Source of the DNA: Acidisphaera sp.
GTDB lineage: Bacteria > Pseudomonadota > Alphaproteobacteria > Acetobacterales > Acetobacteraceae
Assembly: GCA_019240635.1 (NCBI GenBank)
Contig: JAFAYA010000005.1
Coordinates: 1-64,000, forward strand
DNA: 64,000 nt
Direction: 5' to 3'
Part shown: positions 26,186 through 35,014 of the stretch, one piece after another
Position numbering within the stretch: the stretch's first letter is position 1
How the letters are laid out: every line of letters begins with the position of its first letter
The notes under the pieces: generated by a model
Told to the model about the DNA's origin: nothing
Seen by the model: only the letters and a program-made list of their open reading frames with translations
Database searches by the model: none
Position numbers and translations under genes: made by a program

Positions 26186-26332
26186 TGGTGCGATCGATGC
26201 AGATGGCTCCCCGTATCGCGGGCCCGAACATCGGCCGGTGCGCCATCTGCATCGTGAATCGCACCACCAGAGAGTCTGCTGTGGGCCGATCCATGCCGCA
26301 GTCGGGAACCGACTGCGGCGATCGGACCACTA
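26183..26332. mobile_element. 150-bp MITE-like element made of two hairpins with TA-flanked terminal inverted repeats
   Basis: The ends TAGTGGTGCGATCG (26183) and CGATCGGACCACTA (26332) are inverted repeats, 19 of 24 bases matching when extended inward, within CTAG sites. Inside are two palindromes: 26185-26207 pairs with 26242-26267 (23-bp arms with a 3-base bulge), and 26281-26305 pairs with 26309-26330 around a GAA loop. The internal arms resemble the outer ones. There is no coding capacity. The TA duplication within CTAG is what IS630/Tc1-type elements produce, so this is probably a non-autonomous derivative. Confidence 0.6.
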
Positions 26333-26509
26333 GACCGCTGACGACAGTCGGGGCGACTTGGGTCGAGGCGGCACTATCGCGGCCCTCCGCGTTTCGTTAA
26401 CCGGCCCGTCCGGATGTTTGGGCTCAGGACGTATGCGCCGGCGGCAGGCGTCGGGGATTGCCAGCGCATCAATCCCCCCGATACTGCGACGACCAGCCGA
26501 TTTCGGGGT
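26333..26509 (+). promoter_or_regulatory. Rest of the 324-bp intergenic region before the MFS gene
   Basis: After the double hairpin, 177 bp without a gene remain before the MFS start at 26510. They must contain its promoter. No clear -35/-10 pair or operator could be recognised. Confidence 0.3.
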
Positions 26510-27763
26510 ATGTCAGTGCAGAGACTCGCCGCCGCCGCGGTTCAGGCCGCCATTCGTCCGGCGCCGCAGAACACCGTCTTCGCCGTCCTGCTGGCCATCA
26601 GCTTCTGCCATCTGCTGAACGACATGATCCAGGCGCTGATCCCGGCGATCTATCCGATGCTGAAGGCGTCGTTCGGCCTCGATTTCGGCCAGATCGGGCT
26701 GATCACGCTGACCTTCCAGCTGACCGCCTCGTTCTTGCAGCCTGCCGTGGGTTTCTACACCGACCGCAAGCCGCAGCCCTTCTCGCTGGCGGTCGGAATG
26801 GGCGGCACGCTGGTCGGCCTGGCGCTGCTGTCGGTGGCGCCGCATTTCTCCGTCCTGCTGCTGGCCGCCGCACTGGTCGGACTGGGATCGGCGGTGTTCC
26901 ACCCGGAATCGGCCCGGGTGGCGCGCATGGCGTCGGGCGGACGCTACGGGCTTGCGCAATCGGTGTTCCAGGTCGGCGGCAATCTCGGCTCGTCGCTAGG
27001 TCCGCTGCTCGCTGCCTTCATCGTGCTGCCGTACGGCCAGCGCAGCGTTGCCTGGTTCTCCGTCGCCGCCTTGCTGGCCATCGGTGTGCTCAGCGGGGTC
27101 GGACGGTGGTACCGGCGGCAGGGAGCGCGGCCGCGCTCGAAGCTGCGCGGAGTGGGCGCCGATGCGCGCATGCTGTCGCGCCGCCGCGTCGCATTCTCGC
27201 TGGCGATCCTGTTCGCGCTGATCTTCTCGAAATATTTTTATCTGGCCAGCCTGAACAGCTACTACACCTTCTACCTGATCGACCAATTCCACGTCTCCGT
27301 GCGGAGCGCCCAGCTGCACCTGTTCCTGTTCCTCGGCGCGGTGGCGGCGGGGACGATCATCGGCGGCCCGGTCGGCGACCGGTTTGGCCGCAAATACGTG
27401 ATCTGGGGCTCGATCCTCGGCGTCTTTCCGTTCACCTTCGCGCTCCCCTACGCGAACCTGTTCTGGACCACCGTGCTGACCGTGCCGATCGGGCTGATCC
27501 TCGCCTCGGCGTTTTCAGCGATCCTGGTCTATGCGCAGGAGCTGGTGCCCGGAAAGGTCGGCACGATATCCGGCCTGTTCTTCGGGCTCGCGTTCGGCAT
27601 GGGCGGCGTCGGTGCGGCGGTGCTCGGGCAGCTCGCCGACCTGACGAGCATCGCCTTCGTCTATCGGGTCTGCGCGTTCCTGCCGCTGATCGGGCTGCTG
27701 ACCGGTTTCTTGCCCAACCTCGAGCGGCCGCGCGCGGCACTTCCCGCGGTGGCGAGAGCCTGA
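26510..27763 (+). CDS. MFS transporter, fosmidomycin-resistance (Fsr) type
   Basis: A 417-aa major facilitator with 12 predicted helices. The segments AISFCHLLNDMIQALIPAIYPMLKASFGLDFGQIGLITLTFQLTASFLQP, the loop YTDRKPQP and GLGSAVFHPESARVARMASGGRYGLAQSVFQVGGNLGSSLGPL are typical of Fsr proteins, which export fosmidomycin and related compounds. The substrate here is unproven. Start ATG 26510; an earlier in-frame ATG at 26414 would add 32 unconvincing residues. It converges on the next gene with only 6 nt between stops. Confidence 0.9.
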   Translation: MSVQRLAAAAVQAAIRPAPQNTVFAVLLAISFCHLLNDMIQALIPAIYPMLKASFGLDFGQIGLITLTFQLTASFLQPAVGFYTDRKPQPFSLAVGMGGTLVGLALLSVAPHFSVLLLAAALVGLGSAVFHPESARVARMASGGRYGLAQSVFQVGGNLGSSLGPLLAAFIVLPYGQRSVAWFSVAALLAIGVLSGVGRWYRRQGARPRSKLRGVGADARMLSRRRVAFSLAILFALIFSKYFYLASLNSYYTFYLIDQFHVSVRSAQLHLFLFLGAVAAGTIIGGPVGDRFGRKYVIWGSILGVFPFTFALPYANLFWTTVLTVPIGLILASAFSAILVYAQELVPGKVGTISGLFFGLAFGMGGVGAAVLGQLADLTSIAFVYRVCAFLPLIGLLTGFLPNLERPRAALPAVARA

Positions 27764-27769
27764 GCGCCG

Positions 27770-28699
27770 CTACTCCGCCGTTGCCGCCTTGTGGGCCGCC
27801 AGCCCCATCAGGCGCCGGTCGCGCCAGGCGGTGCGATCGGCGTGCCGGTCGCGCGGCAGGTCGGCGCGCCGCGCCGCCTCGATCCGGGCCACCAGCTCGG
27901 GCGTGAACCCGCACGGCTGCATCTCCCCCTGCACCTGATCGTACAATGCGCCGTAGCGCGCGCAGTAGTCGGCAACCCCGCCCGGCGCATTCAGGTCGAT
28001 CGTCTCGAACGGGCCCATGAACGCCCAGCGCAGGCCGAGCCCGTGCTTGACCGTGGCGTCGAGATCCTCCGGCGAGACGACGCCGTCGCGCACCAGCCGG
28101 AACGCTTCCGCCACCAGCGCGATCTGCAGGCGGTTCAGCACGAAGCCCGGCACCTCCCGGTTCACCGTCGCCGGCACCTGGTCGGCCTGCTGCATCAGCG
28201 TGCGCGTGCGCTGCACGATCACCGGATCGGTCCACGGCGAGGGGCACAGCTCCACCACCGGAACCAGGTACGGCGGGTTGACGGGATGGGCCACCAGGCA
28301 GCGATGCCGCCCGGCCAGCTTTTCGGTGAAGGCGCTGGCGGGAATGCCGCTGGTGGAGCTGGCGAGCGCCGCGTCGGCCGGTGCCAGCCTGTCGAGTTCG
28401 GCGAACAGCGCCGCCTTGTCGTCCCGGCGCTCCGGCCCGTTCTCCTGCACGTGCACGGCCTCCCGGACCGCCTCGGCCAGGCTGGCGGCCGGCGTGATCC
28501 GCGCCTGCACCTGCTCCGGCGCATCCGCGAGCAGGCCGGCCTGGCGCAGCTCCGGCAGCCGTTCGGCGATGAAGCCCAGTGCGGCGCGCGCGGCCGCCGG
28601 CGCGGGGTCCCAGAGCTTCACCGAAAAGCCCGCGCGGGCAAACACGATCGCCCAGGAGCGGCCGATCAGTCCGGTGCCGATCACGCCGATGTCCGCCAT
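27770..28699 (-). CDS. 3-hydroxyacyl-CoA dehydrogenase family protein, L-gulonate 3-dehydrogenase-like
   Basis: A 309-aa NAD-dependent dehydrogenase. The N-terminal Rossmann motif GVIGTGLIGRSWAIVFARAGF, then VQENGPERRDDKAALFAELD, ASSTSGIPAS, and the HPVNPPYLVPVVELCPSP block with the catalytic histidine match lambda-crystallin/L-gulonate 3-dehydrogenases more than fatty-acid enzymes. The C-terminal domain contains NREVPGFVLNRLQIALVAEAFRLV. The second ATG (28699) is chosen because GGGAG is six bases before it, while it abuts the first (28705). Divergent from the 2-hydroxyacid dehydrogenase gene. Confidence 0.85.
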   Translation of the reverse strand: MADIGVIGTGLIGRSWAIVFARAGFSVKLWDPAPAAARAALGFIAERLPELRQAGLLADAPEQVQARITPAASLAEAVREAVHVQENGPERRDDKAALFAELDRLAPADAALASSTSGIPASAFTEKLAGRHRCLVAHPVNPPYLVPVVELCPSPWTDPVIVQRTRTLMQQADQVPATVNREVPGFVLNRLQIALVAEAFRLVRDGVVSPEDLDATVKHGLGLRWAFMGPFETIDLNAPGGVADYCARYGALYDQVQGEMQPCGFTPELVARIEAARRADLPRDRHADRTAWRDRRLMGLAAHKAATAE

Positions 28700-28805
28700 C
28701 GCCATCTCCCGCGAAAGCGGCGATCACATCACCGGCGCGGCGGGCCGGCAACTTGCCACCCTGGCGTCGGCGCGCGACGCTGCCGCGCGCAGACGGGAGA
28801 ACGTC

Positions 28806-29789
28806 ATGACCGGGGTCGCGGTACTCGACGACTGGCAGGGCATCGCCCGGCAGAGCGGCGACTGGTCGGCGCTGCAGGCCAAGGCCGACGTGGTATTCTT
28901 TCCGCGCGCCTTCGCCGGCGTCGAGGAGGCAGCCGCGGCGCTCGCCGGCTTCGAGGTGCTGATCGCGATGCGCGAGCGCACGGCGTTTTCGAGCGACCTG
29001 CTCCGCCGGTTGCCGCGGCTGCGCCTGATCGCGCTGACCGGCGGGCGGGCGATGACTCTCGACCTGCCGACAGCGACGGAACGGGGCGTGCTCGTGTCCC
29101 ACACCGGCGGCGAACTCTCGGGTCCGGCCACCGCCGAGATCGCGCTCGGGCTGCTGCTGGCGGTCGCGCGGCGGATACCGGCGGGCGACCAGGCGCTGCG
29201 CGCCGGCCGCTTCCAGGAGGGTGTGGAGGCCGGCACCGCGCTCGCCGGAAAAACGCTGGGGCTGATCGGCCTTGGCCGGATCGGCGGGCGCATGGCGCGC
29301 TTCGCCCACGCGCTCGACATGAAGGTGCTGGCGTGGAGTCCGCATCTGACGCAGGAGCGCGCCGAGGCGGCCGGCGCCGGTCTCGCCGACAAGGACACGC
29401 TGCTGGCGAGCGCGGACGCGGTCAGCCTGCACATCGTGCTCTCGGACCGCACGCGCGGCCTGCTCGGCGCGGCCGAGCTTTCCAGGATGAAGCCCGGCGC
29501 GATCCTCATCAATACGTCACGGGGTCCTCTGGTCGATGAGGTGGCGCTGCTCGCCGCACTCCAGCAAAACCGCATCCGCGCCGGCCTCGACGTGTACGAC
29601 CAAGAGCCGCTGCCCAAAGATCATCCGCTGCGCAGCGCGCCGAACACCGTGCTGACGCCGCATCTCGGCTACGGCACGCAGGAAGTGTTCCGGCAGTTCT
29701 ACGCCGAGAGCATTGAGAACGTGCTGGCCTGGTTCGCCGGCGCGCCGATCCGGATGCTGAACCCGGACGCGTATTCCGCGCGCGCTTGA
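28806..29789 (+). CDS. D-2-hydroxyacid dehydrogenase family protein
   Basis: A 327-aa NAD(P)-dependent oxidoreductase interconverting 2-oxo and D-2-hydroxy acids. Visible are the substrate-binding ALTGGRAMTLDL, the Rossmann motif GLIGLGRIGGRMARFAH, INTSRGPLVDEVALL, catalytic glutamate in DVYDQEPLP and histidine in LTPHLGYGT. It resembles the phosphoglycerate/glyoxylate dehydrogenase branch; the substrate is not assignable. The alcohol dehydrogenase gene follows after 53 nt. Confidence 0.9.
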   Translation: MTGVAVLDDWQGIARQSGDWSALQAKADVVFFPRAFAGVEEAAAALAGFEVLIAMRERTAFSSDLLRRLPRLRLIALTGGRAMTLDLPTATERGVLVSHTGGELSGPATAEIALGLLLAVARRIPAGDQALRAGRFQEGVEAGTALAGKTLGLIGLGRIGGRMARFAHALDMKVLAWSPHLTQERAEAAGAGLADKDTLLASADAVSLHIVLSDRTRGLLGAAELSRMKPGAILINTSRGPLVDEVALLAALQQNRIRAGLDVYDQEPLPKDHPLRSAPNTVLTPHLGYGTQEVFRQFYAESIENVLAWFAGAPIRMLNPDAYSARA

Positions 29790-29842
29790 CCGGCCGGCCG
29801 CTCCGGTATCCGATCGGCGGCAACCAGCAGGAGGAACGCACG

Positions 29843-30904
29843 ATGCGCGCATGGGCCGTCGTCGAGAACGGGGCACCGCTGCAGGAGATCGAACTGCCGA
29901 CCCCCGAACCCACCGGCACGCAGGTTTTGCTGGAGACGACGCATTGCGGCGTCTGCCACTCCGATCTGCATATCTGGGAGGGATTCTACGACATCGGCGG
30001 CGGCAGAAAAATGTCGCTGAAGGATCGCGGCGTCGTGCTGCCGCTCGCGATGGGCCACGAGATCGTCGGGCGCGTGAAAAAGCTGGGGCCGGAGGCGCAC
30101 GGTGTCGCCGTCGGCGACCTGCGCATCGTCTATCCCTGGGTCGGCTGCGGACAGTGCGAGCCGTGCCGGTCCGACGAGGACAACATGTGCCTCCAGCCGC
30201 GCAGCCTCGGCGTCTACCAGAACGGCGGCTACGGCACGCACGTGCTGGCGCCGCACCCCCGCCACCTCGTCGATCCCGGCAACGTCGATCCGGCGGTCGC
30301 CGCCACCTATGCCTGCTCGGGCATCACGGTCTATTCGGCGATCCGCAAGGTGATGCCGCTGCCGCCGGACGAGGCGGTGGTGGTGGTGGGCGCCGGCGGG
30401 CTCGGGATGAACGCGATCGCCGTGCTCAAGGCGATGCAGCACCGCAACATCATCGTCGTCGATGTCAGCGCCGAAAAGCGCGACGCGGCGACGCGCGCCG
30501 GCGCCGCGAAGACCATCGACGGCAACGGCGAGGACGTCGCGAAACGCATCATGCAGGCCTGCGGCGGGCCGGTGCTGGCGGTGATCGACCTGGTGAACGG
30601 CACCGCCACCGCGCGCTTCGCCTTCGATGCGCTGCGCAAGGGCGGGCGCCTCGTGCAGGTCGGGCTGTTCGGCGGCGAACTCAGCCTGCCGCTGCCGCTG
30701 ATGGCGATTCGCGCGCTCACCGTCCAGGGCAGCTACGTCGGCACGCTGAAGGATCTGCGCGCGCTGGTCACGCTGGCGCAGCAGGGCGCCGTGCAGCCGC
30801 TTCCGGTCGCGACCGTGCCGCAGCGCGAGGCGAATGACGCGCTGATGCGCCTGCGCGACGGGAAGGTGACGGGGCGTTTGGTGCTGCGGTCGGAGGCCGC
30901 CTGA
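29843..30904 (+). CDS. Zinc-dependent alcohol dehydrogenase
   Basis: A 353-aa medium-chain dehydrogenase. Catalytic zinc ligands in HCGVCHSDLH and GHEIVGRV, the structural-zinc lobe CGQCEPCRSDEDNMC with four cysteines, and the NAD site VVVGAGGLGMNAIAVLKAM are all present. CAGGAGGAA precedes the ATG at 29843. With the two neighbouring dehydrogenases it may serve hydroxy-acid or sugar-acid oxidation, but nothing fixes the substrate. It ends 3 nt from the convergent small gene. Confidence 0.92.
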   Translation: MRAWAVVENGAPLQEIELPTPEPTGTQVLLETTHCGVCHSDLHIWEGFYDIGGGRKMSLKDRGVVLPLAMGHEIVGRVKKLGPEAHGVAVGDLRIVYPWVGCGQCEPCRSDEDNMCLQPRSLGVYQNGGYGTHVLAPHPRHLVDPGNVDPAVAATYACSGITVYSAIRKVMPLPPDEAVVVVGAGGLGMNAIAVLKAMQHRNIIVVDVSAEKRDAATRAGAAKTIDGNGEDVAKRIMQACGGPVLAVIDLVNGTATARFAFDALRKGGRLVQVGLFGGELSLPLPLMAIRALTVQGSYVGTLKDLRALVTLAQQGAVQPLPVATVPQREANDALMRLRDGKVTGRLVLRSEAA

Positions 30905-30907
30905 GCA

Positions 30908-31177
30908 TCAGGACGCAGCGGCCGGCGCGTCCAGATTGGCGAGCGAGCGGCGCATCAGCGGCAGCACGTAGGAGAGCCGGCGCCGATTGGCGCTGGTGAA
31001 CAGGCGTGCCGCCAGCGCTGGCCGCTGGACCAGCCCCCACCAGGCCTCGCGCGACAGGCCGAGCACGCCGAGCCGCTCGCTGTCCGGCATCGCCAGCCGG
31101 TCCGCCACGCGCAGGAACTCCTGGAACTCCGCGACGAGACGCTCCTCGGAAGCGGGCACGCGGCTGCCGTCATCCAT
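30908..31177 (-). CDS. Small hypothetical protein (89 aa)
   Basis: Predominantly helical, with the central segment SERLGVLGLSREAWWGLVQRPALAARL followed by RRRLSYVLPLMRRSLANLD. The helix-turn pattern recalls the MbcA/ParS-type antitoxin fold, but the resemblance is weak and no toxin gene adjoins. GGAG stands eleven bases before the ATG. It is divergent from rsmB across 171 bp. Confidence 0.6.
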   Translation of the reverse strand: MDDGSRVPASEERLVAEFQEFLRVADRLAMPDSERLGVLGLSREAWWGLVQRPALAARLFTSANRRRLSYVLPLMRRSLANLDAPAAAS

Positions 31178-31336
31178 GCGATGCGGTCTCCGGACTGGGC
31201 GGAATGCATAGCAATACCCGCGATCCGGCCTCGGCCGACAAGCACGAATGCTTTACGTTGCGCTGCGCAACGCCGGATGCCCGCGCTTTTCGCGCACCGG
31301 GTCTCATCCTCGGGGCGCAACGATCCGCGACCGCAG

Positions 31337-31344
31337 AAAAGGAG
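31337..31344 (+). promoter_or_regulatory. Ribosome-binding site supporting a TTG start for rsmB
   Basis: AAAAGGAG ends four bases before TTG 31349, whereas neither the GTG at 31358 nor the ATG at 31397 has a comparable site. Confidence 0.55.
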
Positions 31345-31348
31345 ACGA

Positions 31349-32635
31349 TTGCTTCACGTGCAAGATGCGCCGTCACCCCGCCCGATCGCCGCCCCGATGG
31401 GCGACGCCACCCGCGCGGCCGCGTTCGACCTGCTTGCCGCGGTGCTGGATCGCCATCATCCGCTCGACTCGGCGCTCGATTCGCTGCCGCCGATCGAGCC
31501 GCGCGACCGCGCCGCGGGGCATCGGCTGGCCGCCGCGGTGCTGCGCCGGCTCGGCAGCCTGGACGCCGTGCTCGAGCCGTTCCTGCGCCGCGCCCCGCCC
31601 GCGCCGGTGCGCCACGTGCTGCGCATCGGCGCCGCCGGCTTGCTGCTGCTCGGCACGCCGCCGCACGCCGCGGTCGCCACCGCGGTCGCGCTGGCCCGGG
31701 CGCGCGGCCTCGCCGCCTTCGCCGGACTCGTGAACGCCGTGCTGCGCCGCGTCGGCGAATCCGGAGCGGCCATCCTCGGGGAGCTGGACGGCCCGCGGCT
31801 CGACACGCCCGCCTGGCTCTGGTCCGCCTGGGGCAGCGACGCCCGCGTGATCGCCGAGGCGCACCAGCAGGAGGCGCCGCTCGACCTCACCCTCGCCCCC
31901 GGAGCCGCGCCGCCGTCGGGCGCGGAGCCGCTGCCCACCGGCTCCGTCCGTTGTCCGCCGGGCACGCGCGTGACTGACCTGCCGGGCTTCGCCGAGGGCG
32001 CGTTCTGGGTGCAGGACGCCGCGGCGGCGCTGCCGGCGCGTCTGCTCGCTCCGCTGCCCGGCGAGCGCATCGCCGATCTCTGCGCCGCCCCCGGCGGCAA
32101 GACCGCCCAACTCGCCGCCGCCGGCGCCATGGTCACCGCCGTCGAGCGCGATGCCGCGCGGCTCTCCCGGCTGCGCGAGACGCTGCGCCGCCTGCGCCTG
32201 GAGGCCGCGGTCGTCCAGGCGGATGCAGCCGCCTGGACGCCGGCCGAGCGGTTCGACGCCGTGCTGCTCGACGCGGCCTGCAGCAGCACCGGCACGATCC
32301 GCCGCCATCCCGACGTCGCCCGCCTCAAGCGGCCGCGCGACGTCGCCGCGCTCGCGGCGCAGCAGGACCGCCTGCTCGATGCGGCCGCCGCTCTGCTGCG
32401 CCCGGGCGGCCGGCTGCTCTACGCGGTCTGCTCGCTGCAGCCCGAGGAGGGCCCCGCCCGGGTCGCCGCCGCGCTGCAACGCCTGCCGTTGCGCGCCGAT
32501 CCATTCCGCCCGGACGAACTCGCGGCATTCCCGGAGTCGCGGACGGCGGACGGTTTCCTGCGCACCCATCCCGGCCTCTGGGCCGCGCGCGGCGGCGTCG
32601 ACGGGTTCTTTGCCGCGCGCTTGCGCCCCGCCTGA
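31349..32635 (+). CDS. rsmB: 16S rRNA (cytosine-967-C5)-methyltransferase RsmB
   Basis: Methylates C967 of 16S rRNA. The 428-aa protein has an NusB-like N-terminal domain ([20 protein letters not shown]..., [27 protein letters not shown]) and a C-terminal Rossmann methyltransferase with [16 protein letters not shown], the first cysteine motif [15 protein letters not shown] (alanine where DAPCS is usual) and the second, AVCSLQPEE. Start TTG 31349 is supported by a strong ribosome site; ATG 31397 would still keep the whole NusB domain. It heads a conserved rsmB-rpe-heparinase-purH order. Confidence 0.93.
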   Translation: MLHVQDAPSPRPIAAPMGDATRAAAFDLLAAVLDRHHPLDSALDSLPPIEPRDRAAGHRLAAAVLRRLGSLDAVLEPFLRRAPPAPVRHVLRIGAAGLLLLGTPPHAAVATAVALARARGLAAFAGLVNAVLRRVGESGAAILGELDGPRLDTPAWLWSAWGSDARVIAEAHQQEAPLDLTLAPGAAPPSGAEPLPTGSVRCPPGTRVTDLPGFAEGAFWVQDAAAALPARLLAPLPGERIADLCAAPGGKTAQLAAAGAMVTAVERDAARLSRLRETLRRLRLEAAVVQADAAAWTPAERFDAVLLDAACSSTGTIRRHPDVARLKRPRDVAALAAQQDRLLDAAAALLRPGGRLLYAVCSLQPEEGPARVAAALQRLPLRADPFRPDELAAFPESRTADGFLRTHPGLWAARGGVDGFFAARLRPA

Positions 32636-32705
32636 TCGGCGGTCCGATCGCGGCTCGTGCAAGGCCGACGCTTCCGCCTCAAGCGATCACGCTCTAGAAG
32701 CGGGC

Positions 32706-33380
32706 ATGCTTCAGCCCCGCCGACCGCCCGTGATCGTGGCGCCGAGCCTGCTCGCGGCGGATTTCTCCCGCCTCGCCGAGGAGGCAAAGGCGGTGGAGGC
32801 GGCGGGCGCGGACTGGCTGCATCTCGACGTCATGGACGGGCACTTCGTGCCGAACATCAGCTTCGGCCCGCTCGTGCTGCGGGCGCTGCGCCGGCACGTG
32901 CGCCTGCCGTTCGATGTGCATCTGATGATCGCGCCGGCCGACCCCTTCCTCGATGATTTCGCCGCCGCCGGCGCCGACCACATCACCGTTCACGTGGAGG
33001 CCGGGCCGCATCTGCACCGCTCGCTCCAGCGCATCCGCGGCCTCGGCAAGGCGGCCGGCGTGGCACTCAATCCCGCGACACCCGTCGAGTCGGTCGCGTA
33101 CGTGCTCGACGCGATCGATCTGGTGAACGTGATGACGGTCAATCCGGGCTTCGGCGGCCAAAAATTCCTCGCCGGCCAGTTGCCGAAGATCGCCGCCCTG
33201 CGGCGCATGATCGACGCGGCCGGGCGGCGCATCGCCCTCGAAGTGGACGGCGGGATCGATCCCGCAAGCGCCCGCGCCGCGGTCGAGGCGGGGGCCGACA
33301 CGCTGGTCGCCGGCACGGCGATCTACGCTGCCGCAGACTATGCCGGCGCCATCGCCGCACTGCGCCCGGCCGCCGGGTGA
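32706..33380 (+). CDS. rpe: Ribulose-phosphate 3-epimerase
   Basis: Interconverts ribulose-5-phosphate and xylulose-5-phosphate. The 224-aa TIM barrel shows [18 protein letters not shown], the metal-binding [41 protein letters not shown] and LEVDGGI. Its TGA overlaps the GTG of the next gene, so expression is coupled. Confidence 0.96.
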   Translation: MLQPRRPPVIVAPSLLAADFSRLAEEAKAVEAAGADWLHLDVMDGHFVPNISFGPLVLRALRRHVRLPFDVHLMIAPADPFLDDFAAAGADHITVHVEAGPHLHRSLQRIRGLGKAAGVALNPATPVESVAYVLDAIDLVNVMTVNPGFGGQKFLAGQLPKIAALRRMIDAAGRRIALEVDGGIDPASARAAVEAGADTLVAGTAIYAAADYAGAIAALRPAAG

Positions 33381-34978
33381 GTGCGATGGATCCGCGCCGC
33401 TGGCTGCGCGACGCCCGCCGCGCCATCGCCCGCATGCCGAGCCTGCGCATGGGCCGCGTGCCGGACGCGCCGGCGCTGCCGGTGCGCGATCCCTGGCCGG
33501 GCGATCCGGCGCGCGGCGCCCGCCTGCTCAAGGGCGAGATCGAGGTCGCGGGCTCGGCCCAGCGGCTGCGGCCGGGCGGCTGGGGCGATACCTCGGGCAC
33601 GACGGCTCTGCGCGCCGCGGCGCACGGCTTCGTCTGGCTGCGCGATCTGCGCGCGCTCGGCACCGACGCGGCACGGCTGCGCGCCCGCGCGCTGGTCGCC
33701 GACTGGATCGCCGCCCCCCAGCTCGAGACGCTGGCTCGCCGGCCGGACGTGGCCGGCGCGCGCATCGCCGCCTGGCTCGGCCACTACGATTTCTTCGCCG
33801 CCAGCGCCGACGACCTGTTCCGCCAGCGCATGATGGCGCGGCTGGTCGGCGACGCCAGGGCGCTCGCCGCGGCGCTGCCGGCCGAGGAGCTGGACGCCCG
33901 GGCACTGACCGCGCTGAAGGGCCTGATCGCGGCCGCGGTCGCCTTGCCCGAGCACGCCGCCTTCCTCACCCGCGCGCTGCGCTTCCTGCCGCAGGAGATC
34001 GGCCGCCAGGTGCTACCGGACGGCTGCCACGCCGAGCGCAGCCCGGGCGTCCACCTCGCCGCCTTGCAGGACCTGACGGAGATTCGTGCACTGCTGCAAG
34101 TCGCCCAGGCGCAGCCGCCCCCTTCCGTCGCCGGCGCCGTCGAGCGCATGGCACTGGCGCTGCGCAGCCTGCGGCACGGCGACGGCGGCCTCGCGCTGTT
34201 CAACGGCGCCAAGGAAGAGAGCCCGGCGCTCGTCGATCTCGTGCTGGCGCAGACCGGGCGGCCCGGGCGCGCGCCCTCGATGCTGACCGAGGGCGGCTTC
34301 AACCGCCTGCAGGCCGGGCGCAGCGTCGTCGTCATCGACTGCGGGCCGCCGGCGCCCCCCGGCCTCGATCGGCACGCCCACGCCGGCACGCTGTCCTTCG
34401 AGATGTCGGTTGGCCGCGACCGGCTGGTCGTCAACTGCGGCGGCGCGCCGGCCGCGCCCGCGGAGTGGCGCGACGCCGCCCGCGCCACCGCCGCCCATTC
34501 CACGTTGATCGTCGCCGATACCAGCTCCTCCGAGCTGCATCCCGACGGGCTCGGCCGGCGGCCGGAGAAGGTCGAGGTCCAGCGCCAGGAGGCGAACGGC
34601 GCGCACTGGCTGGAGGCGAGCCACGACGGCTGGAAGAAGGTGTTCGGCGCCATCCATCGCCGCCGCCTCTACATGGCCGAGAGCGGCGAGGACGTGCGCG
34701 GCGAGGACGCGGTGGAGGCGGAGACGCCGCAGCCCTACGCGGTGCGCTTCCACCTGCACCCCAACGTCAACGCGAGCCTGCAGCAGGACGGCGAGGCGGT
34801 GCTGCTGCGCCTGCCCGGCGGCGGCGGTTGGCGGCTGCGCGCCGAGGGTGCGCGCATGACGCTCGAGGAGAGCATCTATCTCGGCGGCGCCGAACCGCGA
34901 CGTTGCGAGCAGGTCGTGCTGACCGGCTACCCCGACGGGCCGCAGCAGGTGAAGTGGGCGATCACCAAGGTCGGCTGA
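33377..34978 (+). CDS. Heparinase II/III family protein
   Basis: A 533-aa protein with an alpha-helical N-terminal toroid (residues 60-300, including LVADWIAA and [18 protein letters not shown]) and a C-terminal beta-sandwich ([59 protein letters not shown]). This architecture belongs to polysaccharide lyases of the heparinase II/III type. No signal peptide is seen. In alphaproteobacteria it sits invariably near purH, and its natural substrate is unknown. It starts at GTG 33377 or ATG 33386. Confidence 0.88.
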   Translation: MSAMDPRRWLRDARRAIARMPSLRMGRVPDAPALPVRDPWPGDPARGARLLKGEIEVAGSAQRLRPGGWGDTSGTTALRAAAHGFVWLRDLRALGTDAARLRARALVADWIAAPQLETLARRPDVAGARIAAWLGHYDFFAASADDLFRQRMMARLVGDARALAAALPAEELDARALTALKGLIAAAVALPEHAAFLTRALRFLPQEIGRQVLPDGCHAERSPGVHLAALQDLTEIRALLQVAQAQPPPSVAGAVERMALALRSLRHGDGGLALFNGAKEESPALVDLVLAQTGRPGRAPSMLTEGGFNRLQAGRSVVVIDCGPPAPPGLDRHAHAGTLSFEMSVGRDRLVVNCGGAPAAPAEWRDAARATAAHSTLIVADTSSSELHPDGLGRRPEKVEVQRQEANGAHWLEASHDGWKKVFGAIHRRRLYMAESGEDVRGEDAVEAETPQPYAVRFHLHPNVNASLQQDGEAVLLRLPGGGGWRLRAEGARMTLEESIYLGGAEPRRCEQVVLTGYPDGPQQVKWAITKVG

Positions 34979-35014
34979 CGGCCACGCTCCCGGTTTGCCC
35001 CGCATGAAGCGCGC

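Noticed and set aside
26185-26332. Simple intrinsic terminator after the peptide transporter operon
   Set aside because: No T-tract, two large palindromes and TA-flanked matched ends point to an element; a termination effect may still exist as a side role.
30908-31177. Antitoxin of a toxin-antitoxin pair
   Set aside because: The fold resemblance is weak and there is no toxin-like partner; the flanking genes are a convergent alcohol dehydrogenase and divergent rsmB.
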